In this document: positions 9,951-19,352 of the stretch, one piece after another
How positions within the stretch are numbered: the stretch's first letter is position 1
How the letters are laid out: the number at the start of each line of letters is the position of its first letter
Translations under genes and position numbers: made by a program
NCBI GenBank assembly: GCA_020073265.1
Contig: JAIQFN010000014.1
Span: 45,778-109,777 of the forward strand
Length of the DNA: 64,000 nt
Origin: Terriglobia bacterium
GTDB lineage: Bacteria; Acidobacteriota; Terriglobia; Bryobacterales; Bryobacteraceae
Direction of reading: 5' to 3'
The notes under the pieces: model-generated
The model's database searches: none
Told to the model about the DNA's origin: nothing
Seen by the model: only the letters and a program-made list of their open reading frames with translations

Positions 9951-12395
9951 GTGCAAAAAGCAAAACCGCAGGGCATGCCGGTTGTCGCGAGAGTGTTTAT
10001 CGCGGCCGTCGGTGTGGCAGGCCTGGCGGGCATGGTGATAACTTTCGCCGGCTGGCAGCCCGAACTGCGTTCCCGGTTCGTCTTCTACCTGCTCATCGCT
10101 CTGGCCAGCTCCGGAATGAAGGTCCGGTTCCCCGGCACCAAGAGCAGCATCTCGGCGAACGATGTCTTCACCATGCTGGGGCTGCTGGAACTCCGGCTTC
10201 CAGAGACCCTGATCCTGGCGACCGCGGGCGCGATTGCGCAGTTGTGCTGGCACGCCAAGGGCCGGGTGAAAATGGTCGGCCTGTTCTTCAACAGCACCAG
10301 CGTCGCCCTGGCGGTGTTTTCGGCGGCCTGGATGTTCGGCCGCCCCTGGTTCACCAACATGCCGGAAGGCGAACTGTTGCGGCTCGCGCTGGCCGGCGTG
10401 GTGTACTTTGTCGTCAATACCGTTCCGGTTTCGGTGGTGATTGCGCTGCACGAGCATCGCAGCGTTCAGACCGTCTGGAAAGAGAACTATTACTGGCTGT
10501 TCTTTTACTACATGGTCGGCGTTTCGCTGGCGGAGGTGGTGCACACCGCCACGCAGCGAATCGGTTTTGCGTTCACCTTGGCCTTGCTGCCTCTGGCCTA
10601 CGCGATTTACCGTTCGTACAAACTGTACCTGGGAAAGCTGGAGCAGGAGAAGGTGCATGCCGAGAGCATGGCGTCGCTGCACTTGAAAACCATCGAGGCG
10701 CTGGCCATGGCCATCGAAGCCAAGGACGAATGCACGCACGAGCATCTTCGGCGCGTGCAGGTGTATTCGCTCGAACTGGGCAAGTACTTGGGCCTGCCTC
10801 CCGACCAGGTGCACGCGCTGCAGGCGGCCTCGATTCTGCACGACATCGGCAAGCTGGCGGTGCCGGACTACATCATCTCGAAACCCGGCAAGCTGACGCC
10901 GGAAGAATTCGACAAGATGAAAATCCACACCATCGTGGGCGCGGAGATACTGGAGCAAGTCGGGTTCCCCTACCCGGTTTCGCCGATCGTGCGATCGCAT
11001 CACGAGAAGTGGGATGGCACCGGCTACCCGGACGGCCTCAAAGATGAGGAGATTCCGATTGGCGCCCGGATTCTGTCGGCGGTGGACTGTCTGGATGCGT
11101 TGGCCAGCGACCGGCAGTACCGGCGCGCGCTGCCGTTGGACGACGCGATGAACTATGTGGCGTCGTTGTCGGGCCGCAGCTTCGATCCCAAGGTGGTGGA
11201 AGTGCTGAAGCATCACTACCGCGACTTCGAGCGCCTGGCCCAGAGCACGCCGCTGCAAAGCACGCGTCTGCGGAAGGACATTGTGGTCAGCCGCGGCGAT
11301 GCGCCGGACGCGGGCTTCGAGAAGAGCCCCGGAGCGGCGGTGGAATCGACCGAAGAGCTGGTGAAAGCACATGCGGCGTCGGTGGCGTCGGCGCGCCGCG
11401 AGATGCAAACCGTCCTGGAGCTGGCGCAGGATGTCAGCGGCTCGCTGCGCCCGCAGGAGCTGCTCTCCGTGTTGGCCGAGCGGCTCAGGCATATCGTGCC
11501 TTACGACTGCATCGCGGTCTACTCGCGCGATGGCGAGGTGCTCCGGCCCAAGTATGTAAACGGGGAGAACAGCCGCACCTTTGCCGCGCTCGAGATTCCG
11601 GTGGGCCAGGGACTCTCCGGGTGGGTGGTGGAGAACGGCAAGCCCATCATCAATGGAAATCCTTCGGTGGAACCGGGCTACCTCAAGGATCCCAGCAGGT
11701 TCAGCGTGCTGAACTCGGCGCTATCCATTCCCCTGCGCGACGAGGCCGGCCAGGTGAACGGGGCGCTTACCTTGTATGGTGCGGAGAAAGACGCTTACAG
11801 CCGGGATCAACTGCGAGTCCTGCTGGCGGTTGCCGACAAAGTGGCTCGCGCGATTGAAATCTCGATCAAGGCCGGCCCGCCGCAGCACTCCACCCGCGAC
11901 GAACTGACCGGACTTCCGAACGCCGATTCACTGTATTCGCATTTGCAGAAAGAACTGGGACGCTGCGAGCTGGAGGGCAAGACTCTGGCGATTCTGGCTT
12001 GCGACCTGAGCGGCGTCAAACAAGTGAACGCCCGCTACGGCCATCTGAACGGCGACGCGCTGTTGAGACGCGTGGCCGAAATCCTGCAGAGCAAGTGCCG
12101 CAGTTCCGATTTCGTGGCGCGCATGGGCGGAGACGAGTTCGCGGTGGTGTTGAACGGAATGCGCGCCAGCGAATTGGCGGGCCGAGTGGAGTCGCTGGAC
12201 TCCATGGTCCGCGCGGCGAGTCTGGAGATGTTCGGTGACGAGAGCGTCGGCATGAGCGTGGGTGTGGCCTGCTTTCCGGAACATGGCGCCGACGTCGACT
12301 CGCTGCTGTCGCATGCCGACCAGGAGATGGAGCGCTCCAAGCGCGAGCAGAAGGCGGGCAACGGCGTGCTGGAACTGGCTCGCTCGCTCAAGTAG
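9951..12395 (+). CDS. Membrane GAF/HD-GYP/GGDEF cyclic-di-GMP signalling protein
   Basis: An 814-residue protein with both halves of cyclic-di-GMP metabolism. The N-terminal 220 residues are a multi-helix membrane domain of MASE type. The HD-GYP domain (about 235-395) has HDIGK (near 296) and the HHEKWDGTGYPDGL signature (near 350), so phosphodiesterase activity is expected. A GAF domain (about 480-630) precedes a GGDEF domain (about 645-805) with an intact GGDEF at 726-730, which should allow cyclase activity. GTG 9951 is the start, with GAGGAAG upstream. Which activity dominates cannot be read from sequence. The gene stands alone. Confidence 0.92.
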   Translation: MQKAKPQGMPVVARVFIAAVGVAGLAGMVITFAGWQPELRSRFVFYLLIALASSGMKVRFPGTKSSISANDVFTMLGLLELRLPETLILATAGAIAQLCWHAKGRVKMVGLFFNSTSVALAVFSAAWMFGRPWFTNMPEGELLRLALAGVVYFVVNTVPVSVVIALHEHRSVQTVWKENYYWLFFYYMVGVSLAEVVHTATQRIGFAFTLALLPLAYAIYRSYKLYLGKLEQEKVHAESMASLHLKTIEALAMAIEAKDECTHEHLRRVQVYSLELGKYLGLPPDQVHALQAASILHDIGKLAVPDYIISKPGKLTPEEFDKMKIHTIVGAEILEQVGFPYPVSPIVRSHHEKWDGTGYPDGLKDEEIPIGARILSAVDCLDALASDRQYRRALPLDDAMNYVASLSGRSFDPKVVEVLKHHYRDFERLAQSTPLQSTRLRKDIVVSRGDAPDAGFEKSPGAAVESTEELVKAHAASVASARREMQTVLELAQDVSGSLRPQELLSVLAERLRHIVPYDCIAVYSRDGEVLRPKYVNGENSRTFAALEIPVGQGLSGWVVENGKPIINGNPSVEPGYLKDPSRFSVLNSALSIPLRDEAGQVNGALTLYGAEKDAYSRDQLRVLLAVADKVARAIEISIKAGPPQHSTRDELTGLPNADSLYSHLQKELGRCELEGKTLAILACDLSGVKQVNARYGHLNGDALLRRVAEILQSKCRSSDFVARMGGDEFAVVLNGMRASELAGRVESLDSMVRAASLEMFGDESVGMSVGVACFPEHGADVDSLLSHADQEMERSKREQKAGNGVLELARSLK

Positions 12396-12409
12396 CCAGG
12401 CGGCGTCAA

Positions 12410-12658
12410 TCAATTCATGCGCGTGACGAGGTGTCCTATGATTTCGCCATTCCGCACCAGCGCGACGCCGGCCCGTCCGGCGAGGTGCCGCCAGCTGTCC
12501 AGCGGGCTGACGAAACTCCATAGCTCGTCGCCTTCCGCCATCTGAGACTTCATCTGCTCCCATTGGCCTTGCAGTCGCCCGAACGGCCGGCCGTCATGCA
12601 TGTGTTCGGCCTCGGCTTGGGCAACCGTAAGTTTTCGGTCCAACCATTGCCGGTCCAT
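12410..12658 (-). CDS. Small conserved hypothetical protein
   Basis: Encodes 82 residues with a well-formed soluble C-terminus: DELWSFVSPLDSWRHLAGRAG, then VALVRNGEIIGHLVTRMN. I recall this block from short hypothetical proteins in other bacteria, but no function. The alternation of polar and hydrophobic residues and the aromatic motif support a real gene rather than a shadow. It is convergent with the HD-GYP gene, 14 bases apart. Confidence 0.65.
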   Translation of the reverse strand: MDRQWLDRKLTVAQAEAEHMHDGRPFGRLQGQWEQMKSQMAEGDELWSFVSPLDSWRHLAGRAGVALVRNGEIIGHLVTRMN

Positions 12659-12774
12659 AATTCCTCGCTGGGGTTCCTCGCTGGACGTATTCTAACCCGG
12701 CGCTCGTGGAGCGGCCAGACAGCCCTCCGCCAGGGCGCGAATCATGTAAGAATGGTTAATCGACGATTACAAAG

Positions 12775-13716
12775 ATGGCGCTGCCCACCGAGACGAGAAA
12801 GTTTGCTGCTGAGCAAACCAGCAAGTTGCTGCGGCGCCTGGCGTTTCAGATTAACCGCGGCCTGAAGTCCCGGGATGCCGCTGCGATTCACGATCTCAGA
12901 GTTTCCATCCGCAGGTTCACGCAGGCGCTGGTGGTCTTCAAGCCCTGTTATCGCGGCAAGGAGATGCGCAAGATCCGGCAGCGGTTGAAGCGGATCATGA
13001 TCCCGGCCGGAGAGGTGCGAAACCACGACATCGCCTTGAAGCTGATCTCCAAGTCACCCCGGGGGGACGCCTCTGAACTGCGGTCGAAACTGCAGGGCCG
13101 GCGCAAGGAATCGGAGCGTCTGCTGATGAGTCTCCTCAAACGTTGGACGGAGCGAAGATCCTCGCAGAAATGGCGGGCCGAACTGGAAGCCGCGCTGGCC
13201 AGACCCGAGCAGCCCGCCGGCAGCATGGCGGTGGAAGAGCTGGCTCGCGAGACGCTGTGCCGGATGGCGAAGGATTTCTTCGTACGTGGAAACGCGGCTG
13301 CCAATCCGAAAGCGGCCCCGGAGGAATTGCACCGTTTTCGAATCGCAGCCAAGAAGTTTCGCTACTCGCTGGAACTGTTGACGCCGCTGTACGGCGCCAC
13401 GTTGATGCGCTGGCTGGAGAGGATCAAAGGAGTTCAAACTCTGCTCGGCGACATCAACGATTACGAGACGGTGCGGCAGATGGTGGCACCCTACAAAGGC
13501 GGGGCCGAAGTGGTGGCCTGGCTCAAGAAGAGGGAACGCAAGAGCATGAGTGAGTTTCGCCAATACTGGAGCGAAGAGTTTGGCGACCGCGACCGTGCGC
13601 GAAGCTGCCTGGATTACCTGCGCCACCCGATCGCCAGGGCGAAAGCTCCGAAAAAACCGATGGCACGCACGGCCGCAGCATCCGCCGCCAGCCAGGCGCC
13701 CCAGGCCGTTGCGTAA
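12775..13716 (+). CDS. CHAD domain protein
   Basis: A 313-residue helical protein of the CHAD family, whose conserved histidines and basic residues bind polyphosphate. The family pattern is clear in AAAIHDLRVSIRRFTQAL, RNHDIALKLI, and in the second repeat LHRFRIAAKKFRYSLELL with LLGDINDYETV. It is not fused to a CYTH domain and no polyphosphate kinase or phosphatase gene is adjacent. The last 25 residues are an Ala/Lys/Pro-rich tail. Convergent with the molybdenum hydroxylase operon, with 6 bases between. Confidence 0.88.
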   Translation: MALPTETRKFAAEQTSKLLRRLAFQINRGLKSRDAAAIHDLRVSIRRFTQALVVFKPCYRGKEMRKIRQRLKRIMIPAGEVRNHDIALKLISKSPRGDASELRSKLQGRRKESERLLMSLLKRWTERRSSQKWRAELEAALARPEQPAGSMAVEELARETLCRMAKDFFVRGNAAANPKAAPEELHRFRIAAKKFRYSLELLTPLYGATLMRWLERIKGVQTLLGDINDYETVRQMVAPYKGGAEVVAWLKKRERKSMSEFRQYWSEEFGDRDRARSCLDYLRHPIARAKAPKKPMARTAAASAASQAPQAVA

Positions 13717-13722
13717 TCGCGC

Positions 13723-14145
13723 TTAAGACGTAGCCGCCGGGTTGGCCGATACCGGTTGCGGACGCAGGATCTCGTCGATCAGAAACAGATCCGTGAGCAG
13801 CGCGCGCAGGTGGATCGAAGCGTTGAGGTTGTCGACCAACTGCGAACTGATGGAGGGCTGGGCCAGAACCAGACCCATGGCAGCGAGCGCATCCTTGGCG
13901 TCACGCTCCAGCACGGTCAGGAACGCCTGGTAGGGTTCCGGAGGCTGCAGACCCGCCTGCTTTACAGCCTCTGAGTAAGCAGCGGCGAGACCGGACAGCG
14001 CTTCAACCGCACGGCGCAGAAATTCACGCACCTGGCCGCCCGACTGGCTTCCCTGGTCGCCCGGCAGCCCCTGTGCGGCGTAGCCAAGCATCAACTCGTA
14101 ACACTCTTCGATGGCGTTACAGCGCTCGCGGACGCCGGCCAGCAT
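13723..14145 (-). CDS. Unrecognised small helical protein, last gene of the molybdenum hydroxylase operon
   Basis: A 140-residue protein I do not recognise. It is predicted to be mostly helical, with no signal peptide or membrane segment: ERCNAIEECYELMLGYAAQG, a central AVEALSGLAAAYSEAVKQAG, and a C-terminal half rich in leucine. Its ATG lies three bases after the cytochrome b stop, so it is part of that operon and may be an accessory or maturation factor. That role is inference from position only. It has two cysteines near the N-terminus (residues 9 and 15). Confidence 0.75.
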   Translation of the reverse strand: MLAGVRERCNAIEECYELMLGYAAQGLPGDQGSQSGGQVREFLRRAVEALSGLAAAYSEAVKQAGLQPPEPYQAFLTVLERDAKDALAAMGLVLAQPSISSQLVDNLNASIHLRALLTDLFLIDEILRPQPVSANPAATS

Positions 14146-14148
14146 GCC

Positions 14149-14994
14149 TCAGGCCGACGCTCCCCTCGAAGACGAGCTGGAAGTCTCGACCGACCAGCGC
14201 TCCGGATCGTGGTGTTCCAGATAGTAGTCCTTGGGGAGCGAGCCAAAGACCATCGACTTGGTGATGACGAACTTCTCGGGCCGGACCGCGAAGTAGACGT
14301 GAACCATAACGAGGGCGATCAAGCCCACGCCCGCCAACCCGTGCAGCACGTACATCAGGCCCCAGGTCATGTCGCCGAAAAGATACGGATTCCGCGGGAA
14401 GAACGCGGTGCGCACGCGGAACATCATGAAGACGCCGGTCAGGATCACGGCCAGACCAGTCAGCACGATGACGGCGTGGTACATCTTGTTTTCGAGCGGG
14501 TACTTGCCGAAGCGGCGAGGCGCGGGCGCTTCCTGGCCCATGAAGCGCTTCAATCGCCGGGAGGCGTCTTGCATATCAGTTTTGTCCGGCCAGATGGACC
14601 AGAAGTCCATCCAGAAGGTGGCGTGCAGGATGTGATAGATGATGGACACGGTGAGCACCGCGCCCGCGATCCAATGGTAGGTCACCCAGGGGAACTGGAC
14701 GCCAACCTTCGGAAGGAAAGCGGTGATGAGCAGCGCGAACATGGAGGCCGCCATGATCCAGTGGAACATCCGGGCGGCCAGCGAGTGGCGCGCGACGCGG
14801 TCCGGCACGTGCGCAACGGCTGCAGCCGACGCGCCGCCGGAGTACTCCTCCTGCTTGGCGAAATACCGGACATAGATCGCGTGCACGACCAGGAAGATCA
14901 ATCCTCCGATCGCCGCCACGTAGATCAATGCCCAGGCGATGTGAATGGGGACATCCTGTCCCCACGGACTCCTGGCCCACTCTATGATGCCCAA
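14149..14994 (-). CDS. Cytochrome b subunit (b561 / formate-dehydrogenase-gamma type)
   Basis: A 281-residue membrane protein with five predicted helices. The first is a separate N-terminal helix (AWALIYVAAIGGLIFLVVHA). The other four form a di-haem b561-type bundle with histidines in MFHWIMAAS, VTYHWIAGA, IIYHILHATF, KMYHAVIVL and LMYVLHGLAG/MVHVYFAV. This matches cytochromes that pass electrons between a periplasmic dehydrogenase and quinone. It overlaps the FAD-subunit gene by 13 bases, so it is translationally coupled to the hydroxylase. The C-terminal tail (DYYLEHHDPERW) resembles those of formate dehydrogenase gamma subunits. Confidence 0.88.
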   Translation of the reverse strand: MGIIEWARSPWGQDVPIHIAWALIYVAAIGGLIFLVVHAIYVRYFAKQEEYSGGASAAAVAHVPDRVARHSLAARMFHWIMAASMFALLITAFLPKVGVQFPWVTYHWIAGAVLTVSIIYHILHATFWMDFWSIWPDKTDMQDASRRLKRFMGQEAPAPRRFGKYPLENKMYHAVIVLTGLAVILTGVFMMFRVRTAFFPRNPYLFGDMTWGLMYVLHGLAGVGLIALVMVHVYFAVRPEKFVITKSMVFGSLPKDYYLEHHDPERWSVETSSSSSRGASA

Positions 14995-16001
14995 GTTGCC
15001 ACCTCCACGCCGCTGATGGAGCGCTTCACCAGGTTGCGCATCAGCGGAATTTTATACGCGTTGAACTGCAAAGGAACCGCGCCTTCGACGGCCAGCTTGC
15101 CGGCCATCTCTCCGGTTGCGGCGTTGCGCGGCTTGCCGACGATGGCGTTCTCGACTGCCCGCAAGCGCAGCGGACGCGCGGCAGCTCCGTTCACCGCGAT
15201 GCGAGCGCGCTCGATGTTGCCTCCCGACACAACCATGGCCGAGGCGACGTTCAGCAGCGCGAAGTCCCACACGTTGCGGTCGCGGATTTTTTCGAAGAAG
15301 AACTGCGCTCCGGCCCAGGTGCCGGGAATCCGGATGGCGGTGAGCAGGTCGCCGGGCCGCAGGATGTTCAGGTGCGTGATGTCGATGTCGGGACCGATGA
15401 AGTAGTCTTCGGCATCCACCACGCGCTCGCCCTTGGACCCGCGGATAACGAACTTGGCGTCCAGAGCGATCAAGGCCGGGGCGGAGTCCGACGGATTGAC
15501 GGCCACGCAGCGGTCGGCGTTGAGAATCGCGTGCTCGCGGTTGCGGCCTTCCGGCGTATCGGCGTAACAGATATTTCCACCGGCGCGGTAGCAGGGCCAG
15601 CCGGCGCGATAGTAGTGGCAGCGGGCATCCTGCGACACGTTGCCGCCGATGGTGCCCTGGTTGCGGATCTGCGGGGAAGCCGCCAGTTCCGCGCCCTCGG
15701 CCAGCAGGCCGAATTTCTGCTTGATGATCGGGTTCTTGACCACCTCGGTGAGCGTGGTCATGGCGCCGATCTCGACGCCCCCGTCGGAAGCGGTGCGAAT
15801 CCCGCGAAGCTCGTCGACGCCGCTCAAGTCGACCACAACCTTGGGTTTCTTGATGCGGTCCTTCAGCCAGTCGAAGCTGTCGAGTCCTCCAGCCAGCACC
15901 CAGGCGTCGCGTCCATGTTGCTCGAGAAGTTTCTGCGCGTCAGCCGCGGTAGTGGGCTGCAGCAGATCGAAAGCGGGCATGACATCTCGTATAACGGCCA
16001 T
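14982..16001 (-). CDS. Molybdenum hydroxylase FAD-binding subunit (CoxM/XdhB-like)
   Basis: The 339-residue medium subunit of an xanthine-dehydrogenase-family enzyme. The FAD-binding motif VLAGGLDSFDWLKD is near the N-terminus, and the second flavin motif is NQGTIGGNVSQDARCHYYRAGWPCYRAGG. Extra cysteines in the latter (Cys-Tyr-X-X segment and CYADTPEGRNREHAI) resemble the 4-hydroxybenzoyl-CoA-reductase-like branch with an extra cluster loop, but this is only suggestive. The C-terminal CO-dehydrogenase-flavoprotein domain ends in RNLVKRSISGVEVATW. It sits 19 bases after the large-subunit gene in the same operon. Confidence 0.9.
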   Translation of the reverse strand: MAVIRDVMPAFDLLQPTTAADAQKLLEQHGRDAWVLAGGLDSFDWLKDRIKKPKVVVDLSGVDELRGIRTASDGGVEIGAMTTLTEVVKNPIIKQKFGLLAEGAELAASPQIRNQGTIGGNVSQDARCHYYRAGWPCYRAGGNICYADTPEGRNREHAILNADRCVAVNPSDSAPALIALDAKFVIRGSKGERVVDAEDYFIGPDIDITHLNILRPGDLLTAIRIPGTWAGAQFFFEKIRDRNVWDFALLNVASAMVVSGGNIERARIAVNGAAARPLRLRAVENAIVGKPRNAATGEMAGKLAVEGAVPLQFNAYKIPLMRNLVKRSISGVEVATWAS

Positions 16002-16020
16002 GGCTCTTCTCCTCTCTCCT

Positions 16021-18579
16021 TTAGATATGGGCCATCAGCGGGTGCTGCATGGGCTTACCCGCCTCGAGCGACTCCAGAATGGTGTCGGGGTTCACCGGCG
16101 CGCGCCGGATCACTTCGTCGCCGACCGCGTCGGTCAGCGCGTTCAAAATAGCTGCGAAACCGCCGCCCACCGGGGGCTCACCGATACCGCGCGAACCCAC
16201 CGGAGTCTCGGGATCCGGAATGTCCAGAGCGTTCCACTTCATGTTGGCTGGAACGTCCAGAATCGTAGGGGGCTTGCTGTGGTGGAATCGCTTGGAGAGC
16301 GTGGCTCCGTATTGCGGATCCATCACCCACTTCTGCCCGATCGCATGTCCGATGCCCAGCGTCGAGCGCCCCAGCACCTGGCCGCCCAGCGCTCTGGGGT
16401 GAAGAACGGTTCCGACGTCGGCATAGGTCATGAAGTCGACGATGTGGTATTTGCCGGTTTCGAGGTCCACTTCGACCTCGGCGAAGCTGGCGACGTAAGA
16501 ATGGGTCTGGCCGTCGCGCGGATACTTGTCGCGCGCGGACGCCACAAAGCCCTGGCCGGCGAGCGCGGCAACCGATGCCTTGGTCACTTTGTTTACGTCC
16601 GGGTTGGCTTCGTGACCGTCGTAGATGCCGCCCATCTGGATGGCTTTCTGCGCGGCTTGGGCGAGCGTCATGCCCGCGCCACCGCCCTTGCGGAAGACGC
16701 GTTCGTTGGCGACCTCGTAATTCTCGGGACTGCCGCCGAGGCTTTTCGCCGCGATTTCCTGGAGCCGCTTCTTAGCTTCCATGGCCACCGCGTGCGCGGC
16801 GCGCGTCATGGCGTGAGTAGTCTGGCTGCCGCCGGAGACGCAACTCCAGGGCAGATTCTTCGCGTTGGTGCCCCAGCACACATCGCACTTCTCCCATGGC
16901 ACGCCGAGGATCTCGGCGCCCACGCGATGGACGTCGATCACCGACTCAGTACCCAGGTTGCCGATTCCCGATTGGAAGCAGATGTGCCCGTCGGGCTTGA
17001 TGAGCAGCAGGCCGTCGAACCCGGTGGAGCCGCCGACATAGCAACCCATCGCCACGCCGACGCCCCGCACCTTGGTCCCGATGCGCTTGGGATTGCGCGC
17101 GATTCGTTCCTTGTAGTTGAACTCTTCGGATCCGCGATTCAACGCTTCCTTGATGAACGCGCTGGTGGCATAGCCGCGCTTGCCTCGAATCGCGGGACCC
17201 AGCGGAGCCTTGCCCTCGGGTGCGTTGATGGTGCGGATGGCCACCTGATCGAGATTCAGCTTGCGGCCCGCCTTCGACACGATTTGCTCCATGATGGTGG
17301 TGCCCTGCATGCCGCCCGGCGAGCTCTGGGCGCTGCGCGGTGGCGTGTTGGTCATCACGGTGAGCCCGCGGAACCGCATGGTCTCCGGCTGGTACAGCAG
17401 CGACACGATGCGGCCGGAAGACGGAGCATCGCCCACTGGATCGTACGGACCGGTGTTGACCAGGACGAACATGTCGAGCGCCGTGATACGGCCTTCTTTC
17501 GAAAACCCGACCTTCATGCGGCCCATCATGCTGGGCCGCGCGCGCCCGATGAAACTCTCTTCCTCGCGCGACAGCCGCATCATGACCGGGGCGTTGCATT
17601 TCTTAGAAAGCAGGGCCGGGATGATGAGAGAAATGGCGCCTGTGATCTTGCTGCCGAATCCGCCGCCGGTGTACTCGCTGATGAGCACGACGTTCTCCGG
17701 TTTGATGTTCAGCCAGCGGCCGATGGCCGGAACAGTTTGGATGGTGCTCTGCGTTCCGGTGTGGACGTACACCTTGCCGTTCTGCCAGTAGGCCATCGCG
17801 CTGCGCGTTTCCATGCAGTGGTGGCTGGTGTCCGGCGTGACGAAGGTCTCGTCCAGAACCAGGGCGGCCTTCTTGAAGCCTTCCTCGATTTTGCCAACCG
17901 ACCAGGAGTTCGCGGGATCCTCGGGCAGCTTGCCCATCGGCAATTTGCCTTCCTTGGCGTCGGCGAAGTCGGCTTCGGTCCACTTCCATTCCTTCGGCTC
18001 GATCGGAGGAGGAGGCGGTGGCGGGTGGCCGGGCGTGGCAGCCGGCGCGGGCGGACGCACCCAGATGTTTCCTCCCACTCTGGCGTTGGGACTGCCGGGC
18101 CGCAGTGTTTCGAGAGGATCGATGACGAAAGGCAGGTGCTCGAACTCGATCTTGATCTTCTCAATGGCTTCCGCTGCCGTCAGCTCATCCACCGCCGCGA
18201 CAGCCAGGATCGGCTCGCCCTGATACAGCGGCTCGTTGGTGAGGCCCTTCTCGCCGAGTTTGTTGGCAGGGATGCGCGTGCCGTTGTCCGTGAGGCTGTC
18301 GGCCGGCGCCGGCAGATCGTCGGCGGTCAGTATCCCCTTGACGCCCGGCATCGCGAGCGCGGCGCTGGCGTCGATGTGCTTGACGCGCGCGTGCGGCACC
18401 GGACTGAGCAGCAGCTTGCAGAAGAGCATGCCCTCGGCGCGATAGTCCTCGGCATACTTGGACCGGCCGGTGACCTTCGCATACAAGTCGAGGGTCTGAT
18501 AGTTCTTCCCGATCAGCTTGTGACCTTCGCCAAATTCGAGCGCGCTGGACTTCTTTTGCTCCGGCAGCTTGCTAGGCAT
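16021..18579 (-). CDS. Molybdenum hydroxylase large (molybdopterin-binding) subunit
   Basis: An 852-residue subunit carrying the active site. The N-terminal a/b hammerhead region (about 25-165) is followed by molybdopterin-binding segments such as GGGFGSK, the RLSREEES block and SQSSPGG-like loops. The catalytic glutamate is Glu801 in GSRGIGEPPVGGG. The CO-dehydrogenase signature AYXCSFR is absent, so it is not form I CODH; the substrate (an aldehyde, N-heterocycle or acyl-CoA) cannot be told. A proline-rich insert with seven consecutive prolines near residue 190 is unusual. It has no signal peptide of its own and probably crosses the membrane with the Tat-signalled small subunit. It overlaps the small-subunit gene by 8 bases. 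Confidence 0.92.
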   Translation of the reverse strand: MPSKLPEQKKSSALEFGEGHKLIGKNYQTLDLYAKVTGRSKYAEDYRAEGMLFCKLLLSPVPHARVKHIDASAALAMPGVKGILTADDLPAPADSLTDNGTRIPANKLGEKGLTNEPLYQGEPILAVAAVDELTAAEAIEKIKIEFEHLPFVIDPLETLRPGSPNARVGGNIWVRPPAPAATPGHPPPPPPPIEPKEWKWTEADFADAKEGKLPMGKLPEDPANSWSVGKIEEGFKKAALVLDETFVTPDTSHHCMETRSAMAYWQNGKVYVHTGTQSTIQTVPAIGRWLNIKPENVVLISEYTGGGFGSKITGAISLIIPALLSKKCNAPVMMRLSREEESFIGRARPSMMGRMKVGFSKEGRITALDMFVLVNTGPYDPVGDAPSSGRIVSLLYQPETMRFRGLTVMTNTPPRSAQSSPGGMQGTTIMEQIVSKAGRKLNLDQVAIRTINAPEGKAPLGPAIRGKRGYATSAFIKEALNRGSEEFNYKERIARNPKRIGTKVRGVGVAMGCYVGGSTGFDGLLLIKPDGHICFQSGIGNLGTESVIDVHRVGAEILGVPWEKCDVCWGTNAKNLPWSCVSGGSQTTHAMTRAAHAVAMEAKKRLQEIAAKSLGGSPENYEVANERVFRKGGGAGMTLAQAAQKAIQMGGIYDGHEANPDVNKVTKASVAALAGQGFVASARDKYPRDGQTHSYVASFAEVEVDLETGKYHIVDFMTYADVGTVLHPRALGGQVLGRSTLGIGHAIGQKWVMDPQYGATLSKRFHHSKPPTILDVPANMKWNALDIPDPETPVGSRGIGEPPVGGGFAAILNALTDAVGDEVIRRAPVNPDTILESLEAGKPMQHPLMAHI

Positions 18580-19210
18580 GGTTGCCCTCCCTCATGATCT
18601 CCGCACCGCGCATCATCGCGGTGAGGATTTTGTCGTAGTCCTGGCAGCGGCACAGGTTGCCCGAAATGCCGTGGGCCAATTCGGCGCGCGTGGGTTTCGG
18701 ATTGGTCTTGAGGAATCCCACCGTCGCCATCACGAAACCGGACATACAGAAGGCGCACTGGAAGCCCTGCTCGTCCAGAATGCCTTGTTGCACGGGATGG
18801 AGCTTGCCGTCGGCGCTCTGAAGGCCCTCGATGGTCAGCACCTTCTTGCTCCGGACCGTGTGCGTGAGCGTGGAGCACGAATAGTGCGGCACATCGTCGA
18901 TCAAGACGGTGCAAGCGCCGCACTCGGCGCGGTCGCAACCCAGCTTGGTGCCGGTGAGACCGAGCTTGTAGCGCAGCGTCCAGGCCAGCGTCTCCTGCTT
19001 CATGACGTCCACGCGGCGCTGCTGCCCGTTCACATTGATGGTGATGAGGCGCTCGCCCGCATCGGCCGCCGACGACAGCGTGGAGGCGCGGAATAAATAG
19101 GTCGCCGAGGAAACCGCCGCTCCGCCGGCGATGACCCCTTTGATGAATCTCCGTCTCGAGACCGCTTTCCGCGAGTCCTCGGTCAACTTTAATTCTGACT
19201 TGTCTGCCAT
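18572..19210 (-). CDS. Molybdenum hydroxylase 2Fe-2S subunit with Tat signal
   Basis: The 212-residue small subunit. A perfect twin-arginine motif, SRRRFIK (18-24), and a hydrophobic stretch to about residue 48 direct export. The ferredoxin-like 2Fe-2S cluster is Cys92, Cys97, Cys100 and Cys112. The second, helical cluster is Cys152, Cys155, Cys187 and Cys189. This is the full eight-cysteine set of the family. First gene of the five-gene operon. Export implies that electrons leave through the cytochrome b encoded downstream rather than to cytoplasmic NAD. Confidence 0.94.
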   Translation of the reverse strand: MADKSELKLTEDSRKAVSRRRFIKGVIAGGAAVSSATYLFRASTLSSAADAGERLITINVNGQQRRVDVMKQETLAWTLRYKLGLTGTKLGCDRAECGACTVLIDDVPHYSCSTLTHTVRSKKVLTIEGLQSADGKLHPVQQGILDEQGFQCAFCMSGFVMATVGFLKTNPKPTRAELAHGISGNLCRCQDYDKILTAMMRGAEIMREGNHA

Positions 19211-19352
19211 TTCAGGATTCCTCCTCTAGTATCTCAGTAAGGCCCTTTTTCCATCCGAGTGGCGTCGGATCGAATTGCCTCGGTGTCGACCGGCAGTTCC
19301 CAAAAAGCTGTCCAGACCGTCAGGCTGACAACCCGGTCGAACCCGGCTTAGT

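Noticed and set aside
15640..18597. A 985-codon open frame antisense to the molybdenum hydroxylase large subunit
   Set aside because: Rich in His, Arg, Gly and Ala with no domain pattern; the minus-strand genes carry all active-site motifs. The same applies to the long antisense frames at 5304-6857, 21162-22577, 22578-24194 and 9819-11492.
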